A stretch of DNA of 64,000 bases from Pristionchus mayeri (GCA_036245805.1 BTRK01000002.1:7436689-7500688); one strand, 5' to 3'. Shown: positions 47,047 to 59,906, counted from the first letter of the stretch. Made by a program: numbers and translations. The notes: a model not told the origin generated them from the letters alone.

Positions 47047-47054
47047 GCGGGTGG
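47047..47054 (-). promoter_or_regulatory. GCGGGTGG box upstream of gene G, proximal
   Basis: 69 bp upstream of the former start. The matching distal box is at 52007-52014, on the far side of a large foldback. Confidence 0.55.
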
Positions 47055-47119
47055 TTGGAGCAGTGTTCGTGCCGAGACGCACATACAATTTGCGGGTTAC
47101 CATACTTTGACTTCTCAAT

Positions 47120-50100
47120 GTCTAGGTTATTGGTCCTAGAGCCGGCTTTTAGGAATTTTCCGGTTTTGAATCCGGCCATACTGTATTTCATCTCCCAGAT
47201 GAGCTAGAGTAGTGGGATTGTGTTCAAAATGATTGGAAAATTATTATAAGAAACTTTTATGTTTTTACCAAAGTTTAATGATCAAAGATCAAAAAGTTAT
47301 GTTCGAAAAACCATTTTGGGAGTTAACAAATAAATCGTACCGCTTTTGTGAGATACCATTTTCCAGAATTTTATTACAGAATATGCAAATATAAGTGCCC
47401 CTCTACATATCAAAAATATATAATCGAGTTTTTGAATATGGGTGTTTTTTTTTTGCAATTTGGCTCTGAACATCGACAAATTGCATTTTTTGAAAAAAAG
47501 TAATTTTGTATCCCAGCTCCCAGATGAACTAGAGGGATGGAATTTCCCTTAAACATCCTGACAATTATTTCGATACATTTTGTGGTTTAACCGAATTTGC
47601 AAGATCAACGATACAAGATCCGATCTTATTGTCGAGAGACCGCTCTTGCGAGATACCATTTTCCAGAATTGTTTTGCAGATTATGGAAGTACGAGTGGCC
47701 ATCTATACAAAAAATATGGGTAATATGGGTCTTCTATGAAATTTTGCTCTGAACATCGCAAAAATGCATTTTTGCAAATAATCATTTCTCATTATTACCT
47801 TTGAAACTTGTCTGATCTGGTTCATATTGTACTTACTGAATATCATCGACACTAGATTTCGAAAAACATTGGTCATAAGTACCGGAGCCGTCATAATGAG
47901 AATTGATATTTTTAAAAAATGCATTTTTTCGACCTTTAGAGCTAAATGTCATAAAGCCCCCATATTACAAAACTCGCTTTTCTAACTGTATTGTGTTGAT
48001 GGGCACTTGTACTCTCATATTCCGCAAACCAACTCGGGAAAATGGTATCTCAAGAGCTGTACAAGAGCTGTACGTTTAACACGCGTCTTCTGAGAGATTG
48101 CATGACCATGAGGAACCAGGTGCAAAAGTTTGAGCAAACTGGTAAAGAAAATTATGACAGAGTGTAGGGAAAGTGAGAAAACTTTGGTACTAGCGATTTT
48201 GCCTGGAACCGGTTTTTAGTCATTTTCAGGACTTGGCGCCGGCTCTGACGTATTTTTGTTCATTTTTGAGCTACTATGATGGCACGGTGCTCAAAATACG
48301 CGGAAAATTATTTTAAGAAACTTTTATGTTTACACTGAAGCTCAGCTACTACGATATCATGGTTAAAATATCGAAAAACTCAGTCGAGATTCATAAAATA
48401 ATTCATATCTCGTTCGTGACCCACCTTGCACAGTTTTTTCATTGCAGATTCTGAATCTACGTACTCATATTAGTCTAGGAAAAATATGGTTGAGAGTCGG
48501 TAGGTGTGAACAGGTCTCACCAGACCAAAATATGCGAGCAAGTCGAAAAGTCTAAAATTAATCTTTCTTACATTTAAGTCGAAATGGCTCAGATATATAT
48601 TGTCTTTCAAATATGTTTGATTACTTGTATAGATATACCAAATTCCACTCGAAAAACCGACGATTTCCGTACTTTTAAAAAATCATGTTTTTCACATCAT
48701 AATATCTCAAATATGAAGGTATCTAACTCAACAATTCGGTAGTACACCAAGTGCTATCTATGCACGTTTTAAAGTATGCTTAGACATGTCTAAAAATTTG
48801 TATTACGGAGTTCTTCCTTGACTTCGGAGATCCAGCTTTTGACCCTTGAATAAGGCTTCTGCGAAGGTCCGGGAAACATAAAAATTCATTTCTAAAGTTC
48901 ATTTTGCGAATTACGTTTGGCAAAATGTTGGGAAAATGTTTTCATAAAATATTGAAACCGAAATCAATGAGATCTCCATACAATTCTCGTTTCTAAATTT
49001 GTAACATTTTTGAGATTTGTGTATTCACATTTCAGAAAAATCGTGAAAATTGGGTTGAAGTGCGTTCTGGTGCACCCAACGAGATATAGTGGTCCCACTC
49101 TAAAATAGTGGTCCCTAAAAAAATATGATGGTCCCTCGGGGCCACCATAATATAATGGTCCCACCAAAGATATGGTGGTCCCATAATTTGTAAAAATAGT
49201 GGCCCCAAAAAATCAAATTTAATATAATGGTCAAAAAATGGAAAAATAATGGTCCCAATCTTTTTTATTTACTGATAAATTATGGTGTCTTTCAACGTTC
49301 AAATTTTGATAAACTGTCTTTCTTGCGAAATAAGTGAATATTACATAAATCGCGCAACAGCAACAATACAATCTTTATTGATCAGTTGTTAAAAGTACAT
49401 TACATAGTGAAACCATTCCACTGTAGAATACATATCACTGTAGAATATCACTGTAGAATACATATGTGGACTATCCTCACAGAGATGCATAATTTGGAAT
49501 GCCCAAGGACCATACAAAAAGCTATTGAAGGGCTTGACGCGAGTGCGAGTGAGGATATACGTCAGAATTAAGCTAGCACGCCGAATTAGGGCTGTTCGAT
49601 CCTGATAATGACATTCTTTCCGACCTTGATGAAGACAGCTAAGACTACCTCCGTAGCACTGTGCCTGATGATGTGTAGTTATTCACTAGCGTCTTCATGC
49701 AATATTTCATTGCTGTAACAAATTATACAACATTTACTTGTAGTATAGCTTGAATAACATAATTAAAACAAAGCAATAACAAATGATGGAAAAAATAAAA
49801 ATTACACTTGGGACCATTAGATATATTTATTTCTATTGGGACCATTATTTTTGCAAATAATGCGACCACTATTTTTATAGTGGGACCATTATTTTAATAT
49901 CGCAGATTTGGGACCACTATATATTCATGGAACCATTATATTCCGGACCACTATATTTACGGGACCATTATTTTTATTTCGGACCACTATTTTAGAGTGG
50001 GACCACTATGTCTCGTTGGGTGCACTAGAACGCACTTCAACCGAAAATTGTGGCTTTTCCATGTGAATCTAGTTTATTAATTTATGAAAACATTTTCCCA

Positions 50101-51990
50101 ACATATTGCCAAACGTAATTCGCAAAATGAACTTTAGAAACGAATTTTTATTTTTCCCGGACCTTCGCTGAAGCCTTATTCAAGGGTGAAAAGCTGGATC
50201 TCCGAAGTCAGGAAAGAACTCCGTACTACAAATTTTTAGACATGTCTAAGCATACTTTAAAACGTGCATAGTTAGCACTTGGTGTACTACCGAATTTTTG
50301 AGTTAGATGCCTTCAAATTTGAGATATTATGATGTGAAAAACATGATTTTTTAAAAGTACGGAAATCGTCGGTTTTTCGTGTGCAATTTGGTATATCTAT
50401 ACAAGTAATCACACATATATGAAATACAATATATATCTGAGCCATTTCGACTTAAATGCAAGAAAGATTAATTTTAGACTTGTCGACTTGCTCGCATATT
50501 TTGGTCTGGTGAGACCTGTTCTAACACCTACCGACTCTCAACCATATTTTTCCTAGGCTAATATGAGTACGTAGATTCAGAATCTGCAATGAAAAACTGT
50601 GCAAGGTGGGGTCCCGAGCGAGATATGAATTATTTTATGAATCTCGACTGAGTTTTTCGATATTTTAACCATGATATCGTAGTAGCTGAGCTTCGGTGTA
50701 AACATAATAGTTTCTTAAAATAATTTTCCGCGTATTTTGAGCACCCTGCCATCATTGTAGCTCAAAAATGAACAAAAATACGTCAGAGCCGGCACCAAGT
50801 CCGGAAAATGACTAAAAGCCGGTTCCAGGTAAAATCGCTAGTACAAAAGTTTTCTCACTTTCCCTACACTCTGTCATAATTTTCTTTACCAGATTGCTCA
50901 AACTTTTGCACCTGGTTCCTCGGGGTGGTCTTTTTCATGCAATCTCTCAGAAGACGCGTTTTAAATGTTGGATCAAACATTATGCTCTAGTAACCACATT
51001 TGGGGTAAACATTAACCCGTATTGGTCTTGCGAGTTTCCATTTCCCAGAATTAGTTTGCGGAATACGAGAGTACAAGTGCCCATCAACACAATACAGTTA
51101 GAAAAGCGAGTTTTGTAATATGGGGGCTTTATGACATTTAGCTCTAAAGGTCGAAAAAATGCATTTTTTAAAAATATCAATTCTCATTATGACGGCTCCG
51201 GTACTTATGACCAATGTTTTTCGAAATCTAGTGTCGATGATATTCAGTAAGTACAATATGAACCAGATCAGACAAGTTTCAAAGGTAATAATGAGAAATG
51301 ATCAAAGGTAATAATGAGAAATGATTATTTGCAAAAATGCATTTTTGCGATGTTCAGAGCAAAATTTCATAGAAGACCCATATTACCCATATTTTTTGTA
51401 TAGATGGCCACTCGTACTTCCATAATCTGCAAAACAATTCTGGAAAATGGTATCTCGCAAGAGCGGTCTCTCGACAATAAGATCGGATCTTGTATCGTTG
51501 ATCTTGCAAATTCGGTTAAACCACAAAATGTATCGAAATAATTGTCAGGATGTTTAAGCGAAATTCCATCCCTCTAGTTCATCTGGGAGCTGGGATACAA
51601 AATTACTTTTTTTCAAAAAATGCAATTTGTCGATGTTCAGAGCCAAATTGCAAAAAAAACACCCATATTCAAAAACTCGATTATATATTTTTGATATGTA
51701 GAGGGGCACTTATATTTGCATATTCTGTAATAAAATTCTGGAAAATGGTATCTCACAAAAGCGGTACGATTTATTTTTTAACTCCGAAAATGGTTTTTCG
51801 AACATAACTTTTTGATCTTTGATCATTAAACTTTGGTAAAAACATAAAAGTTTCTTATAATAATGACAGAAATTTAAATATATCTTCTCTAGGATAATCT
51901 CCCACCATACTGAAATCCTGGATCAAAGAAACTTTTTGCTAATTGTTCCCGAGGGGGTGCATTTTCCACCACTGACTTGTGATACACGTG
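47120..51990. mobile_element. Giant foldback 1 (about 4.9 kb palindrome)
   Basis: The left arm (about 47220-49270) is matched in reverse complement by about 49800-51870. Landmarks such as CCCAGCTCCCAGATGAACTA, GACGGCTCCGG and TTTTGATCTTTGATCATT appear in both. The centre (49270-49800) is non-palindromic. Around it are many GGTCCCACTAT / ATAATGGTCCC words. The right end carries CACGTG then TTAT, like the tip of foldback 2. The left outer ~130 bp appear lost. No transposase is recognised. Confidence 0.82.
49080..50020. repeat. GGTCCCACTAT-type repeats at the palindrome centre
   Basis: About ten variants of ATA(A)TGGTCCC on the left (49085-49260) face mirror variants GGGACCA(C/T)TAT on the right (49800-50010). 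Spacing is irregular, 15-30 bp. Confidence 0.7.
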
Positions 51991-52006
51991 TTATGCAGTG
52001 ATCGAT

Positions 52007-52014
52007 GCGGGTGG
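52007..52014 (-). promoter_or_regulatory. GCGGGTGG box, distal upstream of gene G
   Basis: GATGCGGGTGG followed by TTTATTATC, matching the distal box context of gene C (GCGGGCGGCATAATTTATTATC). Confidence 0.5.
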
Positions 52015-52019
52015 TACTA

Positions 52020-52800
52020 TTTATTATCATAAAGACATATATGATCAAAAAAGATCAAGAACATATAAAATATCAACAATATATATATCAGGCGAATCGC
52101 GAGAGAATCGACCACGTCGCGGCGGTAAGAAAACAATGTGTCCTATCTGGAAACTGCGTCGTCAGAATTTTGATATCTTTCGTAATCATCGAGATTCTGA
52201 ATGCCAAACATGGTACTATTGCTTTTCGAAAGTCAAATCGGGACAACTGAAATGGTCATAACTTCCTTCAAAATTGAGATAGAACGTCGACCTTTTTTTC
52301 AAAAGAGATCTACCATCCTGTTCTACAATTGTTATGTTGAAGTCATCATTCCTGCTCTTCATCCTGGTGCGGGGCGGTCGGGTGCACCAAAAATTGAGTA
52401 TCTCTGGAAATCGGAAAAACATATTGGGTTATCATGCTTAAGTTGTAGTACATATACATGTTTAACTTTTCGCCAAAAATTATCCAAATCGGAGTATGAA
52501 CAAAAAAAAGGGACGCACTTTTGTGCGGCGACCCCAAAATTTGCTCCGGACAAGAGTATTACCATATCTCCAATTGCCCTCATTTGGGCTCAAAATCGTT
52601 AAAAATCTTTTAAAACAACATTACAAATTGTTTCCACTCATGCTATAGCACTTTCATTGGTCATAAATGGTCTTTTTCGAATATCTTGCTCTCAGAGGTG
52701 GCTAAAATTAAGCGCGCATGATGTCCGGGGCAGAATTGAATGGCGAGCACGCATGTCTAATTCATTTTTCATTACTTATTAAAATAAATTAGTAAAATTG
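52020..52800. other. Unrecognised sequence between the two foldbacks
   Basis: Contains a 133-codon open frame with no recognisable motif, in AT-rich sequence that looks repeat-derived. No gene is called. Confidence 0.4.
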
Positions 52801-52813
52801 TATTTATAATTAA

Positions 52814-54330
52814 CACGTGTATCACGAGTCAGTGGATGAAAATTGACCCCCACGGGAACATTTTGAAAAAAGTTGTGGCAGATTTGACTCATATTATAAT
52901 GCTAGAATGCGTAAGACATAAGATTTCAAAAAATATGGATCATGGGTCCCATAACCGGCTTTTAGGAATTTTCCGGTTTTGCAGCTGGCTATACTGTATA
53001 TAAGCTCCCAGATGAGCTAAAGAGATGGCATTGAGCTCAAAATGTGCGGAGAAATATTTCCAGAAACTTTCCTGTTGACTGCAATACGATTGGGCAACAA
53101 TTGAAAACCATACAAATAAAAAACCGCCTTTTGATCCAAATTAAAAATGTTTTCCATGTAAAGCTGCGGAGCGCAGCAGATTTTTTAATGCAGATTAAGA
53201 AACAACAAGTCCTGATGTATGAAAGAAAAATATAAAAACCGAATTCGAACAACCTCCAAATCAGCAATTTTCGATGTGATTGCAGAATCTACATAAAATT
53301 ATAAATCGGGAATACAAAATGCCAATAAGCCACATTTGGCATTATTTTGCGTTTTCTGAATAGACAAGTTAGATGACATTCAAAAACGCGAAATGTGAAA
53401 ACGCGAAACTTCGAAAAATTCGATTTTTTCAACCTCCTAAATTGCCAAGTTTACAAGTTTCCAACTTCCGATTTTTGTTTCTATGGAGATCCATTCGAAG
53501 TGGAAATAAGAATAGGTGCCGCCGTCAAAAGATACTGCCATTATTAACTTACCAATGCTTTCCTTGTCCATGATTGGTGTGCCCAAACTTACTAGTCCAG
53601 AGAGTACGATTCGGAACATGTTTCGATTTTGACTTAATTTACTTGAACTATTGCGTGTTTTGATCACTAACAATGACTATTGGCCGGAAAAGTAGAATAC
53701 TCGCACCATACTGAGTTTTTGATGCTCTTTAAAACAATTCGAAATTCAATATCTTCGAAATTTTCATTTTTCAACTTGTAGGGAACATTGCGTCTATTTC
53801 AAGATTTTTCACTCTTATTGCTTATAAAATGATTTTTAGTGGTCAAAACACGCAATAGTTCATGTAAAGTAAGTCAAAATCGAAACATGTTCCGAATCGT
53901 ACTCTCTGGACTAGTAAGTTTGGGCACACCAATCATGGATCAGGAGTTGTTTCTTTTACATCAGGTCTTGTTGTTTCTTAATCTGCATTAAAATACATGG
54001 AAAACATTTTTAATTTGGAACAAAAGGCGGTTTTTTATTTGTATGGTTTTCAATTGTTGCCCAATCGTATTGCAGTCAACAGGAAAGTTTCTGGAAATAT
54101 TTTTCCGCACATTTTGAGCTCAATGCCATCTGTTTAGCTCATCTGGGAGCTTATATACAGTACAGCCAGGTGCAAAACCGGAAAATTCCTAAAAGCCGGT
54201 TCTGGGACCCATGAGCCACATTTTTCGAAAGATTATGTCTTAAGCATTCTACAATTATAATATGAGTCAGATCTGCCACAACTTCTTTCAAAATGTTCCC
54301 GCACTCGTTCACTCACTCGCGATACGCGTG
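52814..54330. mobile_element. Foldback 2 with TTAA target sites and nested palindrome
   Basis: The outer tips CACGTGTATC / GATACGCGTG are bordered by TTAA (52810-52813 and 54331-54334). The outer arms (52814-53235 and 53945-54330) pair. Inside, 53565-53670 and 53838-53945 form a second palindrome (CCATGATTGGTGTGCCCAAA and its complement). 1.5 kb. It shares CCGGCTTTTAGGAATTTTCC with foldback 1, so they are one family. Confidence 0.82.
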
Positions 54331-54599
54331 TTAAGCACAGATTGATCAAAAAAGAACATCGAGAATAATTGATTTATGCGTGAGTGAGTCATGTTCCTCA
54401 TCTTCACTTTTTCGGTATATCTCTTGTCAGCTAAATATGTGACCCAAACTATATTTATGTCGACAGTATCTCAATTTTCCGTATTTTAACAAGACATCAG
54501 AGATCATCATCGTGCTAAAAAGGTCAAGCATAGTGTTTATCCGTGACCGAGCATTCCCATAAACGTAAAATGAAACGATGTCAACTGTTTCGTTTGGAA

Positions 54600-55650
54600 A
54601 AAATAACTAGGTTTTCACAAGCTTATGGTTGAATTATTGGGGTGTTCCAAAAGTTCCTGGAATTTTTTTCCAAAAATTTATTTCTTTGAAGGCACGAATC
54701 TCACTGACTAATAGAACATAGCATTGAGTAGAACAATCGGTGCTCTTCAATTTCCACGCTACATAGATAAGCAATTTCGAGGTTCACAAGAATAGTGCGA
54801 TTACGTAGTTGTGACTCAAAAATGACCAAACGTCAAATTCTTTAATATGAAGAGGCATAACTCATGTGATAATGCCTACTTACTTGGTAGCTGCCAACTA
54901 GCTTACTGGACACTATCCTGACCCTCTGAATCGCGCTGTACATTTATTACAATATTCGAAATTTTCAACGTGTTCATAAAATTTTCATCGATTTTGATAC
55001 CAACAAAGGTTCCAAACGACAATAAATAATTCATAACGAATTTGCATTGCTAAGTTATGGCGATTGATTAGCAAACAACCATGAAAATTTGAAAAATTCC
55101 GAAAATGACCTTCCTTCGGAGAGAATAAAGGAAAAGTTTTGATGTTTTTCGGCGGTCGATAAAGAAATATGCAATTTTACATGTCCAATTGAAAGGTCTA
55201 TTGTTACCTCTAATTCACAATAAACAAGAGTTTTGAAACTTCAAGGAAAACGACATTATAAATTTTTCAAACATGGGCCAAAAAACGCACATTTGTTAAT
55301 ATTTCGTCATCAATAGGTAATCATTTAAAGAAATAGCCTTCGCAAAATATATTTCAGGTCGATCTATATTTGATATGAGGGATGATTAATTTCATTGACT
55401 TATGATTCGTGAGAAAATAAATTCAGAAAAAAATTCCAGGAACTTTTGGAACACCCCAATAGTTATGTCCTCTCTATCTTCAATGTATAGTTGAGCAGTG
55501 CCTAATCCGGTTGAATTCAACTCATCGGGCATAGTTCGACGTCCTTCTTTCACATAACTTGCTTCGACACTATTTAATGCAAATTCCTCGTATAGAATGA
55601 TTTAAGGAACACAACGAAAGGCTTTGAAGGTATATTATTTATTTGAAACA
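54600..55650 (-). pseudogene. F-box array fragment K, last exon cut by a MITE
   Basis: 55640-55462 reads part of the last exon (IILYEEFALNSVEAS, ELNSTGLGTAQLYIEDRED) after a stop. The exon end (YSTI-like) continues at 54636-54610 beyond a mariner-type MITE. No other exons were found. Confidence 0.6.
54637..55459. mobile_element. Mariner-type MITE in fragment K
   Basis: The inverted tips start TTGGGGTGTTCCAAAAGTTC; flanking TA at 54635-54636 and 55460-55461. 823 bp, non-coding. Confidence 0.85.
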
Positions 55651-55779
55651 AATTGCGTTGTATATGATCTGTGAAGTGTGCAATGCAATCCTCAAATTCC
55701 AAGATATATTTATTCATATAAGCATTAAAATGGTAACAACATACACCCTAGGTGTTGTGCATAACAAATATGTGATTGT

Positions 55780-56889
55780 TCAATGAGTATTATGCCGACA
55801 TATGATGATTTTTGTGTAGGTTACATCGCCTCAATCTTCAGCATGTATTTGGGCAAAGACTAATCCGGTTAAATTCAAGGCATCAACAGCATCTCTACGG
55901 TGTTCTTTAAACGCGTCTCTTATGGGTGAATCATATGCAAATTGTTCTTCAACAATTATTTGCGGTACCAGACGAGAGGCTTTGATGATGAACAACTTTT
56001 TATGATCAATTTCACCTGAGAATGCTCAATCACATCAGAAACAATTTGTTTTTAATACTCACTTGCTATTTTATCATAGTCGGGTAACCAAGTTAGGACA
56101 AATCTTTTCAATGTATTTCTGTGAAGTAAATCAAGCATCAAGTCTCTTAAAAATCATAATGTCCCCTTATCATGTCATCAACTGATTAAACTGTAATAAT
56201 CTTACTCATCGTCTTCATATATCATATGAGAATATTTCATTTCTTCCACATTCGCATTTTCGATCACATATTGCAGCAGCTTAGCCTCATCTGTATCTAT
56301 GAGCAAGTCTAACTTGAATTCGATTTGTTTGATACAAGAGCATCTACTAATTATTCGACTTGCACATCCCAAAATCTGAGTTTTCTTAATATTCTCGAGA
56401 CTTGGTGATACACAATCGATTATCTGTAAATTAATATTCCCTCTTTTATTGTATAGGACATATATATGTAATCTTCGCTAACTTGCCTCCGGTATATCTG
56501 GAAGAGTTTTGTAGTTCCACATTTCAATTCCGAAATAGCTTCGATATCTCTCCGAAATGCGCATCGTTACGGGAGGATCGTAAGCACGTAACTCAGAGTT
56601 CCACTTCTTCTTAAATTTAAGCCATTTGACAGCTGGAAGATTTTCGCGATGACTAAGGTGCTCAAGAGAGAGGTCATTCCAGCGGTTAGAAATCTTAAAG
56701 CAGATATAAAATTATAATTATAATTTATTTAAACCGTCATTGCAATCCAATCACCATAGTTTCCTTAAATTAATATTTGTAACATACCAGACGTATACTG
56801 TCGATCGATTCTAGTCCTGGCCTGATTATAAAACGGATGATATCAGAAGGCAAGTCGTTGAGCCGATAATGAACGTCTTCAGAAGCCAT
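55780..56889 (-). CDS. F-box array gene H, stop 17 codons early
   Basis: Exons 56889-56788, 56693-56487, 56423-56206, 56145-56063, 56015-55780. Exon 1 gives MASEDVHYRLNDLPSDIIRF, the cleanest F-box start in the array. Exon 2 starts ISNRWNDLSLEHLSHREN and holds MRISERYRSYFGIEMW. Exon 3 has SRCSCIKQIEFKLDLLI, exon 4 LMLDLLHRNTLKRFVLTWLP, and exon 5 IIKASRLVPQIIVEEQFAYD. A TGA at 55831-55833 (after HAED) replaces an Arg codon and removes the last 17 residues, giving 263 instead of about 281. Intron 2 begins with GC (GAG|GCAAGT). It could still be functional, since the lost tail is variable. Confidence 0.7.
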
Positions 56890-56968
56890 CTATCCGCAAA
56901 GGGATGGAGCGAGAAAGATACAAAGAAGTGTTCAAATATTTAAAATATGTATACAGTAATTATACAGA

Positions 56969-57041
56969 GCGGGTGGCTAAACTCACATTCGTTGTTCGAG
57001 TCACCGACTTTAATTCTTCCATGAGCGGTCAATGCGGGTGG
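56969..57041 (-). promoter_or_regulatory. Double GCGGGTGG box upstream of gene H
   Basis: 56969-56976 and 57034-57041, the first 80 bp upstream of the start. Both words are exact. Confidence 0.62.
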
Positions 57042-57440
57042 CACACTCATAGTTGCAAATAAATAGTAAAACAAACAAGTAATGTTTAAAACAATATGAT
57101 AGCCTGCATATTATGTAATGCTTTGAGAACGTGTTTATACTAAGGTAGTGAAAGTGGTATATTAGAAAATAATGTATTGGCTGCTAGAAACGGCGTGCGT
57201 CGACAGTGCAGAACATGTGACATGTAAGCGGCGAGACAAGTATATGTCACATGCAATGTGAGTTATTCAAATTAGTGCACAATGTGCATTTATTTAAAAT
57301 GCAACTTTTAAGTAAAACACAACGAATTTATTTGGTCTATTAGGTTGGAATGAATCGAAGAACAATGCATGCAACTTCAGAGTACAATCAAAGGACGCAG
57401 ATAACATATAAATGTCAAAATATATTCAACATTGGAATAA

Positions 57441-58806
57441 TTAAGATAGGTTAGAAATTCTGGACAATGTGATGGTTGAATAGCATCTGTCCTCACGATC
57501 TTCAGTTCGCAGTTGGGCAGTGACTAATCCGGATGAATTTAATGTATCAATCAGCGCTCGTCTGCGTTCTTTCAATGCATCTGCTATGACGAATTTGAAC
57601 CTTTCTCGTACAATTACTTCAGGAACCAGACGAGAAACTTTGATGAGGAACCAATCGCTGGGATCGATATCGCCTGTGAAAGTTAAATAATTAACCAAGT
57701 ATGATACAACATCACAAGCTGTTCAAATGTATATCAAACAAAGTAATGCAGAAGTAGTAAAACATTTGTAGACATCACCTGGGTTCTAAACTCGGATTCG
57801 TGATTCTTATATTAATGAAAAATAACTACATATTTTTTGACTTGCATTTATGCATACAACAATCTTATTTAGAAGCCATTGGGAAATTCAAATTCAAGTA
57901 CAAATCCTAACTTACTTTGTGTTTGATCTACAAGATTGGATGACAAATCGTTTATGACAAATTGCTTGTATGTGCACTCGTTCAGCAAATCCAACACCAT
58001 ATCTCTCAAAATATACGTGGGCAGTATATCTTTAGAATGTTCGAAAACTAAGCAATAAACAAACAAATTCTTACGCTTCGTATTCCGATATATAGTTAGA
58101 GCATATAAATTTGCTCACAGCTACACGTTCCAGAATACATTTTAGTAGCACAAAATCCGCTTTAACCACCTGAGTATTAGCAGTTAATTCCAGTTTTTCA
58201 ATGACAGAACATCGATTAAGCATGCGTTTTACGCGCGCTAAAATGCGATATTCGTATACATTTGCAAATATTGGCAAAATCACGTTGACTATCTGTAAGA
58301 ATATTATAATATCATATATGATCGTATTGTGAGTATTATTGGAAATTAAATTACCTTGTAATTGCTAGGAAAAGTTTTGCAGTTCCATGTTTCAAGTCCG
58401 AAAAAGCTTCCACACTTCTCCGAAATGTGCATTGTTACAACGTCACTAGGTAACGTCGCATAAAAATTGAGCCATTTAATAGGTGGAAGATTGTCCTGAT
58501 GACTCAGAAGCTCAAGAAAGAGGGCATTCCAGCGGTGGGAAATCTTTGAGAGGAAACATTGTCATCAATTGTTTAATCCGTAATTGCTTCTACGATACTC
58601 TCAACCAATCAACATACCAGCCGTGTACTGTCGATCGATTCTAGTCCTGGTCTGATGATAACACGAATGATATCCGAAGGCAAATCGTTGAGACGAAAAT
58701 GCACGTCTTCAGATCCGCGAAATCGTCTGGGTACGAAAGCAATTTTTTTTGTACTCAAATATTTAAACGAATACGACAAAACAATATGCAAATCAAGTCG
58801 GATCAT
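57441..58806 (-). CDS. F-box array gene I, intact frame with new N-terminus
   Basis: Exons 58806-58618, 58543-58355, 58292-58075, 58004-57916, 57673-57441 join to 305 residues without a lesion. The F-box part reads GSEDVHFRLNDLPSDIIRVI, aligned with MASEDVHYRLNDLPSDIIRF of gene H, but the ancestral ATG has been removed by a short deletion. The frame stays open upstream to an ATG giving about 35 extra residues (MIRLDLHIVLSYSFKYL...). Exon 2 starts ISHRWNALFLELLSHQDN. Exon 3 has RVKRMLNRCSVIEKLEL, exon 4 VLDLLNECTYKQFVIND, and exon 5 DWFLIKVSRLVPEVIV. The upstream region is interrupted by an element 21 bp beyond this ATG. Expression may be altered. Confidence 0.7.
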
Positions 58807-58828
58807 TTTTGAATCTGCACAGCATGTA

Positions 58829-59881
58829 CAGGGTGGCTGATAAATATTGCGTCCACCTTTTGAATAATATCTCGCAAACAAATAAAAGGATAATTATCAT
58901 ATTGCGTTTAAATATATATCAGTACCGTGCAAAACAATTACTAGACGCAGGCTTCATGGTATCGACTGGCCTCTTAGCATCGAGGCAAAAAGTAGTCTAC
59001 ATTTTTACTCACTGCGCCGTTCACATTTTTCGATATATAAAATGATCTCAATGTCCATCGAAAACCGAGGTGAATATGAAGAGTAACCCTTCCACTAAGT
59101 GATAATCTTGTCAAATGCGATATAGGGTCTCTGAAAACAGAGAGAGATAAATTTGATGACTTTCAGTCACGCATATGCAAAAAACTCACTTTCCGGAATT
59201 TCTTATTCTGAATGTTGATACCGCCGTATAATGTTGCATAGCTATTAACAGAGTCGAGTTATGAAATATTGTTGCATCAAATTGAATGTAAACGTTGAAT
59301 TAATGGTAGAAGTAGGCACCTCAAAATATCGCTAAAAGCGGCGCTTCGCAGCATTTCGCAACTTATTCTGGTTCCGAATCAATATGCCCAAGCAAATGGA
59401 ATGCATTTTGACAATAAAAAATGATGGAGTATCATGCATAAAATAGAACAATTCCAATAACTAATGTGTTCGAAGAATGCGGCTTCGAAATATTATTATT
59501 TTTTATAGAGCGCCGTTCATAATGAAATAATTTTAAAGCATTTCTGAGAAAGTTCCGAGGCTCATAATATAATTGATCACATATTTATACGTGTAAATGG
59601 TTGTTCTTATTAGGAATAAATGGATGAGTCCTGTATCTAATTCCTTGCTGTAATGCGGCATAAACTATCAGATACGTTTATGTGCCCAGAAAAGTCCCAA
59701 TTCCAAAACAAAATATTTCAGAAGTGATAACTCTTGAAATACTTGAACAATCCAGATAATATTTATAGGCTAATAACTTTTGTCCCTTACCAACATAGTT
59801 ACCAAATTTGATGCAATGGTGCCTACAGAGAATGGAGATTGAGAAACAAGAAAAGTGGCGCAATATTTATCAGCCACCCTG
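58829..59881. mobile_element. TA-flanked element upstream of gene I
   Basis: The inverted tips start CAGGGTGGCTGATAAATATT, flanked by TA (58827-58828 and 59882-59883). 1053 bp with no transposase motif; Tc1/mariner superfamily by target site. Confidence 0.8.
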
Positions 59882-59898
59882 TACATAAGTTACTCAAA

Positions 59899-59906
59899 GC
59901 GGGTGG
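59899..59906 (-). promoter_or_regulatory. GCGGGTGG box of gene I, displaced
   Basis: AAAGCGGGTGG, then TTACCGTACGTTG as upstream of gene C. Without the TA element it would be about 40 bp from the present start codon. Confidence 0.58.

Noticed and set aside
52201..52602. 133-codon plus-strand frame as a gene
   Set aside because: No recognisable motif, no splice pattern, AT-rich sequence set between two foldback elements.
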